Source of the DNA: UBA1351 sp964563505
GTDB lineage: Bacteria > Bacillota > Clostridia > Lachnospirales > Vallitaleaceae
Direction: 5' to 3'
Length of the DNA stretch: 64,000 nt
Assembly (NCBI GenBank): GCA_964563505.1
Contig: CAZLXW010000006.1
Span: forward strand, 1 to 64,000
Position numbers and translations under genes: made by a program. Below are positions 7,419 to 16,401 of this stretch, one piece after another (position 1 is the stretch's first letter; every line of letters begins with the position of its first letter). The notes beneath the pieces were generated by a model. The model was not told where the DNA came from, did no database searches, and saw only the letters and a program-made list of their open reading frames with translations.

Positions 7419-8438
7419 TCAAACTTGATGATAAGGCGCACATGATTTTCTCTCAATAATGTGTGTCGAAATAACTTTATGGGTAAATTCTTCTTTCGTT
7501 TGTCCTATTGAATCAATCAAAACCCTACTGCATTCTGAACCTATCTTTTTAGCATCTTGAGCTACTGTCGTAAGCGACGGCGTAATCCAATCCAATAGCT
7601 TAATATTATCAAAACCGATGATGGATATATCTTCAGGAATCCGAATTCCATGTTCATAGCAACATTGCATTGCACCAAGAGCCATTATATCGCCCGCAAT
7701 AAAAACTGCAGTTGGAATCGATGCTAGCGACACCAACTGATCCATCGCTAGTTTTCCATATTTAAAATCGAAATACCCTCCACTCACAACGTACTCTTCA
7801 TTAATCTCAATGTTTGCATCGAAAAGTGCCTTTTCATAACCTTTTTTCCGCTCTCTTCCTGCATAAGTAAATTCATTCCCATAAATATGAGCAATATCTG
7901 AGTGACCTAATTCGACTAAGTACATTGTTGCCTGATACGCACCATCAAAATGATTTGATACAACGGAATGCGTATCTTCATTTGGAATATCAAAAAGAAC
8001 CACAGGTATTGAACTATGAATTAACTGTTGAATGCTCTCACTGTTATGATCTGTACATAAGATAAAAACACCATCTACATTTTGTTGTTGACAATGGTCA
8101 AGATATGATCCCACTCCGGTATTTCCAATATGATTTGAAATCAAAATCATGCTATAACCTCGTTCTTCAATAGACGCTCTGAATGCTTCAATAATTCCTG
8201 AGAAGAAAGGGTGATTGAGCCCCAAGCCAAGCAATTCATCCAAAATAACACCGACCGTAAATGATCGTTTCATCACGAGTCCTCTCGCATGGGCATTAGG
8301 TATATAACCATATTCTTTTGCTGTTGCGAGAATGGTTTTTTTTGCTTTATCGCTAATATCTGTATAGTTATTTAAAGCTTTAGATACTGTCGTCGTTGAA
8401 TAACCTGTTGCTTTCGCAATATCTTGGATCTTTACCAT
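7419..8438 (-). CDS. LacI-family transcriptional regulator
   Basis: The 339-residue protein starts after GGTGAGGTTACAATT. The N-terminal helix-turn-helix IQDIAKATGYSTTTVSKAL (residues 4-22) and hinge region (ATAKEYGYIPNAHARGL) are classic LacI/GalR features, followed by a sugar-binding periplasmic-type domain (VGVILDEL, GVFILCTD, PVVLFDIP, IPTAVFIAGD, SIIGFDN). It lies 76 bases downstream of a GH94 phosphorylase gene on the same strand, and a perfect 14-bp LacI-type palindrome precedes that enzyme. The regulator probably represses the phosphorylase and responds to its oligosaccharide or a breakdown product; this link is inferred from position and motif. Confidence 0.92.
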   Translation of the reverse strand: MVKIQDIAKATGYSTTTVSKALNNYTDISDKAKKTILATAKEYGYIPNAHARGLVMKRSFTVGVILDELLGLGLNHPFFSGIIEAFRASIEERGYSMILISNHIGNTGVGSYLDHCQQQNVDGVFILCTDHNSESIQQLIHSSIPVVLFDIPNEDTHSVVSNHFDGAYQATMYLVELGHSDIAHIYGNEFTYAGRERKKGYEKALFDANIEINEEYVVSGGYFDFKYGKLAMDQLVSLASIPTAVFIAGDIMALGAMQCCYEHGIRIPEDISIIGFDNIKLLDWITPSLTTVAQDAKKIGSECSRVLIDSIGQTKEEFTHKVISTHIIERKSCAPYHQV

Positions 8439-8514
8439 AATTGTAACCTCACCATTTTCTGTCTTTCAATTACGTATAATATTATGCCTTTTAATGTTTT
8501 TTGTCAATAAATGA

Positions 8515-11500
8515 TTATTCAAAGACCACAGATATCTGTTTTATCTTCTGTTCCCTTAGGCGTTTTACTTCCATTTCACTTAAATATAGACTATTTATCT
8601 TTTTTCCATCAATTGTTATTGATTTGACTTGAACTGAATCATTACCGTATGTGTTTTTCCTCTTTATATTGACATATGTCACTTGAGTATATCCAAACAA
8701 AGTAAACGCAACTTTTCCGTCATCATCAAAAAATTCCCCCGGTAAAATAGGTTCAAAACTAAACCTTAGCTTATCTTCCTTCACTTCAACACTTGACTTG
8801 CCGACAAACATTAAATACCAGAGATGTAAAGCTTCTGCCGTCGAACCGCTTAGACGGGCGACAAAACCTTGTCCTCTGACAGATTCGTCTGGATTTCGAC
8901 TACTCGCTAAAAATGACGAATTCTCTGTAGTCGGCCGGCCATAATGCTCTGGAGCAAGAAATGGTATAAAGTTGGTCTTTATCGCTTTCATGTATTCTTC
9001 TGTTGTGCCAGCCTGTAATAAGCCTAACAGATATTTATAGGTCATATGTAAAAACACGGATTCTCGCTCAAGCCAACCAGGAGTAAATGCTCGAATTCGT
9101 CCGATTTCAATGGTCTCATCATCTAAGTGTGCTGATGTCTTATACATTTTCAGTTCCTGATCGTAAATATCTGATGCTTTGATTTTCTTAGCAAGAAGAA
9201 GCGCATCTTCTTTTGAACAAACTTTTAATAGTCTTGCTGGTGCTTCTAAAAAAGCAGGTAGGGCCCTTGCTGTAAACGAATGAATATTAACTTTTTTTAG
9301 GCCATAAGATGTTATCCCATCAATGATGTCATACTGGTTCGCTTCATATACAAAAAATGTTGGGATAAGACCGTCTTTCATGTCTTTTGCCTTATTGATT
9401 CCGCCTTGAAGTTTTTCTTGCATCCATCTAAACAAAGTAAGGTATTTAACTTTTTTGTTTTCCTCATGAGTATTATTCATATAGTAACACGTCTTATTTC
9501 GATATGATTCTTTGATTGTTCCAGCAATTATCCACCATTTCATTGCATCGTCTACTCTATGCTCAATGATTTGTTCTGCAAGTTCATCTGTATCTTTTAA
9601 AATTGATACAGTATCTTTTGCAACAGTTTCCAGTTCATCTATTAAAAACTCAACCACTCGCAAAAGCTCTATGGATTCACTCATTCCTGACCCAAAAAGT
9701 CCTGGCAATCCGTTCATTGCATCATTCCAACCTGGTTTTTCAGCCTCCATTTCAAGACCCATTCCTTCAGGGTCAAGGTTCAAAAACTTTGTTAAGACAA
9801 GTGTGACTAACTTGTTAAATAAGGTCGTTTGAATGATTTGTCCATCTTTGTCCGTCATCCATTGGCCACGATAATCAGGATTTTGTTCAATGCTTTCTAG
9901 TGCTCCATATTGCCGTACTTTTCCATCTTTAGTTATTCCGTATTTATCAGTTCTTGGACGTACTTTATAGGGCGAATGGTAATATCGATAATTTTTTTCT
10001 TTAAATAAAAGTGTTTCCATTTTGTCCGGATAAACTTTTTTAAAACTATCAATCAAATCTTGATTATATGTAAAATGGTCACTCCAATACCCTTCTCCAA
10101 AATCAGCATCAATTAGTTGCTCGCTATAATAGATGACTATTTCAATAACTGATTGCATTTCTTGTCGCCTAACCACTTTAGACAAATCGCCCGGCGTGAA
10201 CTTTTTTTGAATAATCTTATGAATATTCTCAATTGATTCATGCGAAAGTTCACTATTTTTTAATGCTTTCACACAAGCTTCCACGTTCTCCTTTTGTACA
10301 ATAAATTTAATGCCTTCTATTTTCAATGGATTATAACCATCCGCTTGAATTAAATTATAAAACTGCCAAATATTAAATGACTTCACCTTTGGATTAAACA
10401 ATATATCCAAGCGCCGGTTTTGATTCACATCACGATAGTTTCCATTTCCTTGGGAATAGTATGACGGTTCAATGGAAAAGAAATTATAGTCTCTTTCTGG
10501 ATCTCCATGTTTACGTGAATATATATGATATACCTTATCTTGATTCTTTCCATCAAAAATAAGTGGATATCCTCCACGCATCACATTATCTAAATAACAT
10601 TGTTTAATATATTCATCAAATATGGGGAAAGCTGTTTGTGTAGCTACATTTGCGCAGAGTTCTTCAATCACCGAATCTGATTCTTTCAATTGTTCTTGGA
10701 CAAATGACTTTCTGTCTAGTGACGCTTCAAAACTTTTAATCTTATCAAAAGAATCACTATATCCATAAATACTATTAATTATCGTTTGTTCACCTGGAGC
10801 TAAGCAAACTTTCTGATATTGAAAAGCACATGGCACTTTATTTTCATTCACTTGACCGTTTTCTATTTGTTTAATAAAGCCATCTGATTCAAACCCAATA
10901 GCTTTTTTTAGATCTGTGCAGTATCCAAAAACACAATCTGGGTCTATAATTAAAGGGCTCTCTTTTTCATTCCCCAAAAAGAAAAAGCCTTGATTAACAT
11001 CTGTAACTTCAGCCTCATCTTTTGTACTTGTCTTCATTTTGTAAAAGGGTATTGTATCTGGGTGCTCGACAACCATAAAAGAGCGCATCAAATTACTCAT
11101 AGACTTATAATCATCATTACTAATACCATACGGAAGTATTGTCGCCATACCGTCGACAACTTCGAATTCTACTGCTATATCTTGTAAATTTTCAATAGTT
11201 ACTTGACGAATTAATCCACCAAAAGGCTGATTCACCATTGTTGTGTAGTTTACTCGAACATCAAGTTCATCATTTATATTTTCTTCTAGAAAAAAAGATG
11301 CGCGTTGAACCCCCATCTTGCGTTTATTCTGATCTGAAGTGCCAATGAAAGGTTCAATAGTATGGCCATCATTAAACTTAATAAAGGTTCTAAACCCATA
11401 TGTAGATACATAACGATAAGCTCCATTGGCCGGAAAAAACTCCATCATTGAATGATCCTTATCTTGAATTCCAAAACTAGAAATTCCTTGACCTCTATTT

Positions 11501-11628
11501 ACGTAAAAAGCCCAAATAGGAATACCTTGCTCTCCTGCAATTCCGGGCAAAAAACTGCTAAATGTCTTTTGCCGATGATAATCTTCAATAATAAATCGTT
11601 TTTTTTGATCAAAATAATAGTCTGACAT
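8515..11628 (-). CDS. GH94 glycoside phosphorylase, 1,2-beta-oligoglucan phosphorylase-like
   Basis: The ATG at 11628 follows AAAAAGGAGAAAACT and gives 1037 residues; the 42-codon upstream extension is low quality and crosses the operator. The opening FSSFLPGIAGEQGIPIWAFY, a central SQGNGNYRDVNQNRRLD (about 391-408) and KPGWNDAMNGLPGL with W634-N635-D636 mark the large GH94 class. D636 is the likely general acid. The length exceeds that of cellobiose phosphorylase (about 800) and fits enzymes acting on beta-1,2- or beta-1,3-oligoglucans. The reaction is reversible phosphorolysis to a glucose 1-phosphate plus a shorter glucan, saving one ATP. There is no signal peptide, so it is cytoplasmic. 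No matching transporter is adjacent. The family is certain; the linkage is inferred. Confidence 0.85.
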   Translation of the reverse strand: MSDYYFDQKKRFIIEDYHRQKTFSSFLPGIAGEQGIPIWAFYVNRGQGISSFGIQDKDHSMMEFFPANGAYRYVSTYGFRTFIKFNDGHTIEPFIGTSDQNKRKMGVQRASFFLEENINDELDVRVNYTTMVNQPFGGLIRQVTIENLQDIAVEFEVVDGMATILPYGISNDDYKSMSNLMRSFMVVEHPDTIPFYKMKTSTKDEAEVTDVNQGFFFLGNEKESPLIIDPDCVFGYCTDLKKAIGFESDGFIKQIENGQVNENKVPCAFQYQKVCLAPGEQTIINSIYGYSDSFDKIKSFEASLDRKSFVQEQLKESDSVIEELCANVATQTAFPIFDEYIKQCYLDNVMRGGYPLIFDGKNQDKVYHIYSRKHGDPERDYNFFSIEPSYYSQGNGNYRDVNQNRRLDILFNPKVKSFNIWQFYNLIQADGYNPLKIEGIKFIVQKENVEACVKALKNSELSHESIENIHKIIQKKFTPGDLSKVVRRQEMQSVIEIVIYYSEQLIDADFGEGYWSDHFTYNQDLIDSFKKVYPDKMETLLFKEKNYRYYHSPYKVRPRTDKYGITKDGKVRQYGALESIEQNPDYRGQWMTDKDGQIIQTTLFNKLVTLVLTKFLNLDPEGMGLEMEAEKPGWNDAMNGLPGLFGSGMSESIELLRVVEFLIDELETVAKDTVSILKDTDELAEQIIEHRVDDAMKWWIIAGTIKESYRNKTCYYMNNTHEENKKVKYLTLFRWMQEKLQGGINKAKDMKDGLIPTFFVYEANQYDIIDGITSYGLKKVNIHSFTARALPAFLEAPARLLKVCSKEDALLLAKKIKASDIYDQELKMYKTSAHLDDETIEIGRIRAFTPGWLERESVFLHMTYKYLLGLLQAGTTEEYMKAIKTNFIPFLAPEHYGRPTTENSSFLASSRNPDESVRGQGFVARLSGSTAEALHLWYLMFVGKSSVEVKEDKLRFSFEPILPGEFFDDDGKVAFTLFGYTQVTYVNIKRKNTYGNDSVQVKSITIDGKKINSLYLSEMEVKRLREQKIKQISVVFE

Positions 11629-11652
11629 AGTTTTCTCCTTTTTTAAAATTTT

Positions 11653-11666
11653 CGAAAACGTTTTCG
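11653..11666. promoter_or_regulatory. Perfect LacI-type operator before the GH94 gene
   Basis: CGAAAACGTTTTCG is a perfect 14-bp palindrome with the central CG typical of LacI/GalR family sites. It lies 25 bases upstream of the phosphorylase start, where a bound repressor would block transcription. The LacI gene at the other end of the phosphorylase gene is the best candidate to bind it, although a CcpA-like protein could also use a related sequence. Confidence 0.75.
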
Positions 11667-11720
11667 TATTTTGATTATAGAACTTTACATTATTTTTGTC
11701 AATACTTTTCCTATTATTTA

Positions 11721-13118
11721 TTAAACTTTTACAAGCTGTACTACAAACTTGCATCCAATGCTACGATGACTATCAAACATGAATTTTCCTCCATGTCGAG
11801 CAACAATTTTATCAACAATGGATAGACCAAGGCCTGATCCTTGAACGTTATGATATGTGGTTTCACCTCGAACAAAAGGTTTTGTTATATCACTATATAT
11901 TTCTTTTGGAATACCAATTCCATCATCCTCGAACACTAAACTGACGTAATGTGTATCTTCAAGAACTGAAACATATATTTTTGTTTCTTTTGAATTATAT
12001 TTAATCGAGTTTGTAATAAGATTATCAACAACTCGACTAATAAGACTCTTATCTATATCACCAAATATACTTTTAGGCGGTATATTAAAATCATATTCGA
12101 ATTGTTGTTCATCCAATACAGGAATTATTCGTGCGATTTCTTCTCGGATAAATTCACATATATCGGTTTTTTCACAATTCATATTTACTTCATCATTTTC
12201 CAGTTTTGAGAGTTGCAATAAATCATCGGCAATTTTTACAGCCCGCATACTATCATTATAGATAATCTTATAATAACTTAATCGTTTCTCACTTGATAGA
12301 TCCGGATTATTTAATAAATATTCACAGTAGCCTGTAGAACTCATTAAAGGATTTTTTATGTCATGGGATATATCTAAAATCAAGTCACGTCGTGTATTTA
12401 TCTGAGATTGAATCTTGTCCGCCATTTGATTATAAATGTCAGCCAAATTAGCTATGATGTTTTTCTTGTGAATTTCTATGCGTTTTTTATAATCCCCTTC
12501 ACTAAAGGCCTTCAAATTACTTTCTAATTCAAGAATCGGTTGTATATACTTATTGGCGGTAGATGTTGTAAAAATCCATGTGATTATAAATAGTAAGACT
12601 ATAAATACCAAAAACAAAAAAGCTAAAAAAGGAATGACTATTGCTTGGTCATGTGGTGTGATATTTCCATTATAGTAAAACGAAAACATCATTCTTACAG
12701 ACGATGGAAGGGCAATGATTAACCAATATCCATCTGCTTTCTCTGAATAAGCAACTTGATAATTATAAGGCGCATCGATTTTTTGTGAATCTATTAAAAA
12801 CTTTGCCCATTCCATTTTTTTGAATTGCTGAGCATCCAAGAAATCATTGCCTTCTTGATGTATTAATTTCATTTCTTCATCTAGCACCGCGATACCACCA
12901 TTATTTTCAAGTATTTGAGAATAATTTGTTTCTCGAAAATCTTCAACTAAGTATTCCTTTATATCGATTTTTTGGCTAATGAGTTTTCCTTTAATAAACT
13001 GATTCGATATGATAAGTATCAAATATATAATCAGTATCACCAATAGACTTAACAAAAACATTTTCAAATAACTCATTAGCATGTTTTCTCGGATATCCTT
13101 TTTCGTATGCTTTTTCAT
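11721..13118 (-). CDS. Sensor histidine kinase
   Basis: The protein has 465 residues, with membrane spans at about 16-38 and 159-182, a roughly 115-residue extracytoplasmic sensor, a HAMP domain and catalytic domains. The H-box ILDISHDIKNPLMS places the phospho-histidine at H252; N (DNLITNSIKYN), DDGIGIP, FVRGETTYHN and GLGLSIVDKIV boxes complete an active ATPase domain. The gene overlaps the response-regulator stop by four bases (ATGA), the mark of translational coupling. The signal is unknown. It ends 93 bases before the GH94 start but lacks evidence of a functional tie to it. Confidence 0.92.
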   Translation of the reverse strand: MKKHTKKDIRENMLMSYLKMFLLSLLVILIIYLILIISNQFIKGKLISQKIDIKEYLVEDFRETNYSQILENNGGIAVLDEEMKLIHQEGNDFLDAQQFKKMEWAKFLIDSQKIDAPYNYQVAYSEKADGYWLIIALPSSVRMMFSFYYNGNITPHDQAIVIPFLAFLFLVFIVLLFIITWIFTTSTANKYIQPILELESNLKAFSEGDYKKRIEIHKKNIIANLADIYNQMADKIQSQINTRRDLILDISHDIKNPLMSSTGYCEYLLNNPDLSSEKRLSYYKIIYNDSMRAVKIADDLLQLSKLENDEVNMNCEKTDICEFIREEIARIIPVLDEQQFEYDFNIPPKSIFGDIDKSLISRVVDNLITNSIKYNSKETKIYVSVLEDTHYVSLVFEDDGIGIPKEIYSDITKPFVRGETTYHNVQGSGLGLSIVDKIVARHGGKFMFDSHRSIGCKFVVQLVKV

Positions 13119-13804
13119 TCCTTCACCTCAACCATTTTATAGCCAATTCCTCGTATCGTTTTCAGCATCGTTTTATCCGAATCAATCTTCCCCCGAATAT
13201 TACTGATATGTACGCGAATCGTATTATCATCATATAGGTATTCATCTTCCCATATTGCCCTATATAATTGCTTGGCAGTAAATACTTTATTCATATTTTG
13301 TAAAAACAATACAAGGAGTTTCATTTCCTTGGCATTGAGTTCAATCTCCTGCCCATCGAATCTACATGTATAAGAATCCGTATCTATGATTAATTTTCCA
13401 TTCTTCATGATTGAACTCTTTTGTCTTTCAGCTACTGTATAACTATAGCACCTTCTCAAGTTTGCAGCGATTCTTGCCTTTAGCGCTTCCATGGAAAATG
13501 GTTTTGTCAAATAATCATCTGCACCTAATCCAAGTCCCATAACATAATCAATTTCTTGATCCCTTGACGTAATAAAAATGGCAGGTACCGTACTTTCTTC
13601 TCGGATTTTTTTCAACAAATTAAACCCATCTAAACCGGGCATAATAATATCAATCAACATTAAAGAAATGTCTTGGTTTTGAAAAATTCTAAGTGCTTCC
13701 AAACCGTTTTGGGCTTTTAAAACGCGATATCCAGATTCTACTAAATTCAGTTCAATCAAACTTGCAATATGATTGTCATCTTCTGCCACTAAAATTGTAT
13801 GCAT
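13115..13804 (-). CDS. OmpR-family response regulator
   Basis: This 229-residue protein has a receiver domain with EDD (8-10), the phospho-acceptor D52 in LMLIDIIMPG, ITSRD and TKPFSM, and a winged-helix output domain (ELNAKEMKLLVLFLQ, VHISNIRGKI, TIRGIGYKMVE). It is followed by its kinase with a four-base overlap and preceded, 29 bases upstream on the same strand, by an alpha/beta hydrolase gene, so the three are probably one transcript. Targets are unknown. Confidence 0.92.
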   Translation of the reverse strand: MHTILVAEDDNHIASLIELNLVESGYRVLKAQNGLEALRIFQNQDISLMLIDIIMPGLDGFNLLKKIREESTVPAIFITSRDQEIDYVMGLGLGADDYLTKPFSMEALKARIAANLRRCYSYTVAERQKSSIMKNGKLIIDTDSYTCRFDGQEIELNAKEMKLLVLFLQNMNKVFTAKQLYRAIWEDEYLYDDNTIRVHISNIRGKIDSDKTMLKTIRGIGYKMVEVKE

Positions 13805-13832
13805 AGGTCAACTTCCTTTCAAATTTCAAGAC

Positions 13833-14978
13833 TTATTTTTCATGTTGCACCAATAAATCAATGGTATTTTTACAAAACAACTCATTTTCATTAATCCATG
13901 GACTGTGCCCAGAATGTTCAAACCAAATTAACTTTTTGTCTGGTGCCTGTAAATGATTAAAATAATCTTCTGCTAAGTCAACCGGTGCATTTAGATCATG
14001 ACGTCCAACAAATAAATAAATTGGAATATCTAATTCTGTATGCTCTTCTCTTAAATCAATCTCCCATAATTGTGGATATAAATTTGAAAATGTTGTCACT
14101 ACACCTCGGAAAAAATTTATTTGGTCTAAAACACCGTATTCTTCAGACGCTAAATCCTCAAACGTAGAATATCCCGGATTCTGTATATTTGGATTATGTG
14201 ACATCTCTTCACTCAAATATTGTAAATAGACGCCTGCTTTAAGGGCAATATTATTGCCATTATAGGGTGGTGGTCCCATCTTATTTAGGTCATTGACTTT
14301 ATCTAAATCATTTTTTTCTTTTGCACGTTCAAGAGCAAGTGCATAGCACCTTTGTTCCGTTTCAGCAAAGTCAACCATTTGACCGGTTCCAATGAATGCA
14401 TAATAGGACTCTGGCATTTCCTTTGCTAAAAAAATACCTAATATACTTCCCCATGATTCTCCCATTAAATATATTTTATCTCTTTGAAAGTTATTTCGCA
14501 AATACTTTGTTAATGCTAGTCCATCTTCAACATAAGTATCCAATGAAATAGCTTCATTTGGCATAGCGGAATAAGATTTTCCCGAACCAGGTTGTTCCCA
14601 ATTGACAACAACAAATTCTTCTTCAAGTTCAGCTAAGTTTCTTCGTACTGCTCCTAATTGACTTCCTCCCGGTCCACCAGCCAAAAACAAAAGAATTGGA
14701 TTGTCCTTGTCATTTCCTCGTATACTCAGCCATTCTTTTTTTCCGTTGACATCCACTTGAATTAATTCTGCAATTCCTGTATCTTGGTCGATTTCCGGTG
14801 TATGAGCCCTTCGTTGCGATACAATCGCTATCGTAAGTAGTCCGATAACAAAAATCAATGTCATGAGTGAGGTCTTTTTTACTTTTTGATAAGACCCCAT
14901 AGCAAATTGGATAAAACCGATTATTAAGCCGACTAGGCCTCCTACTAATGTGAATGTAAATAAAATTGTTTTAATCAT
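13833..14978 (-). CDS. Membrane-anchored alpha/beta hydrolase, proline iminopeptidase-like
   Basis: The protein has 381 residues with two N-terminal hydrophobic segments (about 4-28 and 37-55), so the catalytic domain is membrane-tethered. The oxyanion-hole motif LFLAGGPGGSQ and nucleophile elbow MGESWGSILG (Ser in GxSxG) match the prolyl aminopeptidase S33 family. VGRHDLNAP supplies the probable Asp and FEHSGHSPWIN the catalytic His. The substrate is unknown; peptides or esters are possible. The membrane tether and the linked two-component genes suggest a sensing or envelope role, which is inference. Its ribosome site AAAAAGGAGCAAGAAAA is strong. Confidence 0.85.
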   Translation of the reverse strand: MIKTILFTFTLVGGLVGLIIGFIQFAMGSYQKVKKTSLMTLIFVIGLLTIAIVSQRRAHTPEIDQDTGIAELIQVDVNGKKEWLSIRGNDKDNPILLFLAGGPGGSQLGAVRRNLAELEEEFVVVNWEQPGSGKSYSAMPNEAISLDTYVEDGLALTKYLRNNFQRDKIYLMGESWGSILGIFLAKEMPESYYAFIGTGQMVDFAETEQRCYALALERAKEKNDLDKVNDLNKMGPPPYNGNNIALKAGVYLQYLSEEMSHNPNIQNPGYSTFEDLASEEYGVLDQINFFRGVVTTFSNLYPQLWEIDLREEHTELDIPIYLFVGRHDLNAPVDLAEDYFNHLQAPDKKLIWFEHSGHSPWINENELFCKNTIDLLVQHEK

Positions 14979-15069
14979 TTTTCTTGCTCCTTTTTAATTT
15001 ATTGTATAGTCTTACTTTAACTCACAATAATTTACCAGAGCTTTATCCAACCTTAAATATAGATTAAAT

Positions 15070-15098
15070 TTGACATGTTAAAACACATATGATATATT
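15070..15098 (+). promoter_or_regulatory. Sigma-A type promoter for the MarR/nitroreductase operon
   Basis: TTGACA at 15070-15075 and TATATT at 15093-15098 are separated by 17 bases, and the MarR ATG follows 28 bases later. The spacer holds an AT-rich partial dyad that could host the regulator's own binding site. Confidence 0.6.
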
Positions 15099-15126
15099 TG
15101 TATGCACAAACAAAAGGGGTGATTTT

Positions 15127-15570
15127 ATGAATGAAAATATGGACTTAACAGATAATGAATGTCAATTAAATAGCTGTTTATTTTTCTCTCTTTCAAAAGT
15201 TTCAAGAGCCCTAAAGAAAGAGGCTGATGATCGATTTTCTGTGACCGGTTTATCACCGAGTCATGCCTTTATTCTTTATATTGTATGTCTTAAACAACGA
15301 ATCCATCAAAAAGAGGTTGGCGATTATCTGATGTTAACCCCTTCAACAGTTACTCGCTTCGTAGAAAAGCTAGAATCTAAAAAACTTGTCATAAAAGAAG
15401 TCGAAGGAAAAAATGTCTACCTATGCGCAACATCTCAAGGAGAAGAATTAAAAACTCATGTTATGAAGGCATGGGATTCTCTTAACAAAGTAATAAATTC
15501 AACATTATCTGATGAAGAAAAGAAAATTTACATTGAACTGAATAACAAGATATTAGCGCATTATGACTAA
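15127..15570 (+). CDS. MarR-family transcriptional regulator
   Basis: The protein has 147 residues and starts after AAAAGGGGTGATTTT. The winged helix-turn-helix spans about residues 45-110 (HQKEVGDYLMLTPSTVTRFVEKLESKKLV, then a KEVEGKNVYLCATSQGEEL wing) as in MarR/SlyA proteins that sense phenolic or oxidising compounds. It is the first gene of an operon with a nitroreductase 24 bases downstream, so it probably senses a substrate or redox stress relevant to that enzyme. A cysteine near the N-terminus (C12, C17) might be redox active, but this is not shown. Confidence 0.9.
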   Translation: MNENMDLTDNECQLNSCLFFSLSKVSRALKKEADDRFSVTGLSPSHAFILYIVCLKQRIHQKEVGDYLMLTPSTVTRFVEKLESKKLVIKEVEGKNVYLCATSQGEELKTHVMKAWDSLNKVINSTLSDEEKKIYIELNNKILAHYD

Positions 15571-15594
15571 TACGATTTTAAAGGAGAATATATA

Positions 15595-16335
15595 ATGAAT
15601 AAAACAATTGAACTTATAAAAGACCATCGTTCCATAAGAGATTTTAAAGAAGATTCTATCGAGGACAGCATGATTGAAGAAATCATTCATGCCGCTCAAG
15701 CAATGCCCAATTCAATTAACGGCCAACAAACATCTATTATCGTAGTTACCGATAAAGATAAAAAATCTAAGCTTGCTGAACTTGCCGGTGGACAGCCGTG
15801 GATTGAACAAGCTCCCTTATTCTTACTATTTGTAATAGACTTTCATAAAACTGATTTAGCAGCCAAAAAAAATGGCTTAAACCAAGTGATCCATGAAAGC
15901 GTTGAAGGAACTATGGTTGGCACGTTTGATGCCGGTCTAAACATGGGGGCAGCTATTATTGCTGCTGAATCATTAGGTCTAGGTGTCGTTCCTATTGGTG
16001 GTATTCGAAGAAGTCCCGATGAACTCATTGAACTTTTTGAGTTGCCTGAAAAAGTATTTCCAGTTGCCGGTTTGGCAATAGGTCATCCAAATAGTTCCTC
16101 AAAGAAAAAACCAAGATTGCCTATGGATACTTTTCGACATAACGACGTCTATCAAGCCAAGAACCTATTAAAATCAATCGATCATTATGATGCGCATATG
16201 ACGGATTATTTAAAAGAAATTGACAGAGAACAAGAAGGCAATTGGAGTCAATTTACTTCCGGTGTATACCAACATGTCTACTTTCCAAAAGTGCATCCGG
16301 CAATGAAAAAACAAGGATTTTTAAATAACAAGTAA
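15595..16335 (+). CDS. NADPH-dependent nitro/flavin reductase (NfsA-type nitroreductase)
   Basis: The 246-residue protein begins with IELIKDHRSIRDFKEDSI, the FMN phosphate-binding start of nitroreductases, and continues with AAQAMPNSINGQQTSI, GTFDAGLNMGAAIIAAESLGLGVVPIGGIR and GLAIGHPN. The length and the C-terminal tail fit the NfsA/FRP subgroup that uses NADPH to reduce nitro compounds, quinones or free flavin in the cytoplasm. Regulation by the upstream MarR gene is likely. An intrinsic terminator follows immediately. Confidence 0.9.
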   Translation: MNKTIELIKDHRSIRDFKEDSIEDSMIEEIIHAAQAMPNSINGQQTSIIVVTDKDKKSKLAELAGGQPWIEQAPLFLLFVIDFHKTDLAAKKNGLNQVIHESVEGTMVGTFDAGLNMGAAIIAAESLGLGVVPIGGIRRSPDELIELFELPEKVFPVAGLAIGHPNSSSKKKPRLPMDTFRHNDVYQAKNLLKSIDHYDAHMTDYLKEIDREQEGNWSQFTSGVYQHVYFPKVHPAMKKQGFLNNK

Positions 16336-16350
16336 TATTTCAATAATACA

Positions 16351-16390
16351 AAAAAACGATCACTTGATTTGTTTGAAGTGATCGTTTTTT
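16351..16390. terminator. Bidirectional intrinsic terminator
   Basis: AACGATCACTT pairs with AAGTGATCGTT around a ten-base loop, with runs of A before and T after the stem. It can end the nitroreductase transcript on the plus strand and the NmrA-like transcript on the minus strand. Confidence 0.9.
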
Positions 16391-16401
16391 ATATTTCGTT
16401 T

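Noticed and set aside
9512..9832. Long open frames antisense to the GH94 gene
   Set aside because: They overlap a well-supported conserved enzyme, lack ribosome sites and have no recognisable motifs; they are frame shadows of the real gene.
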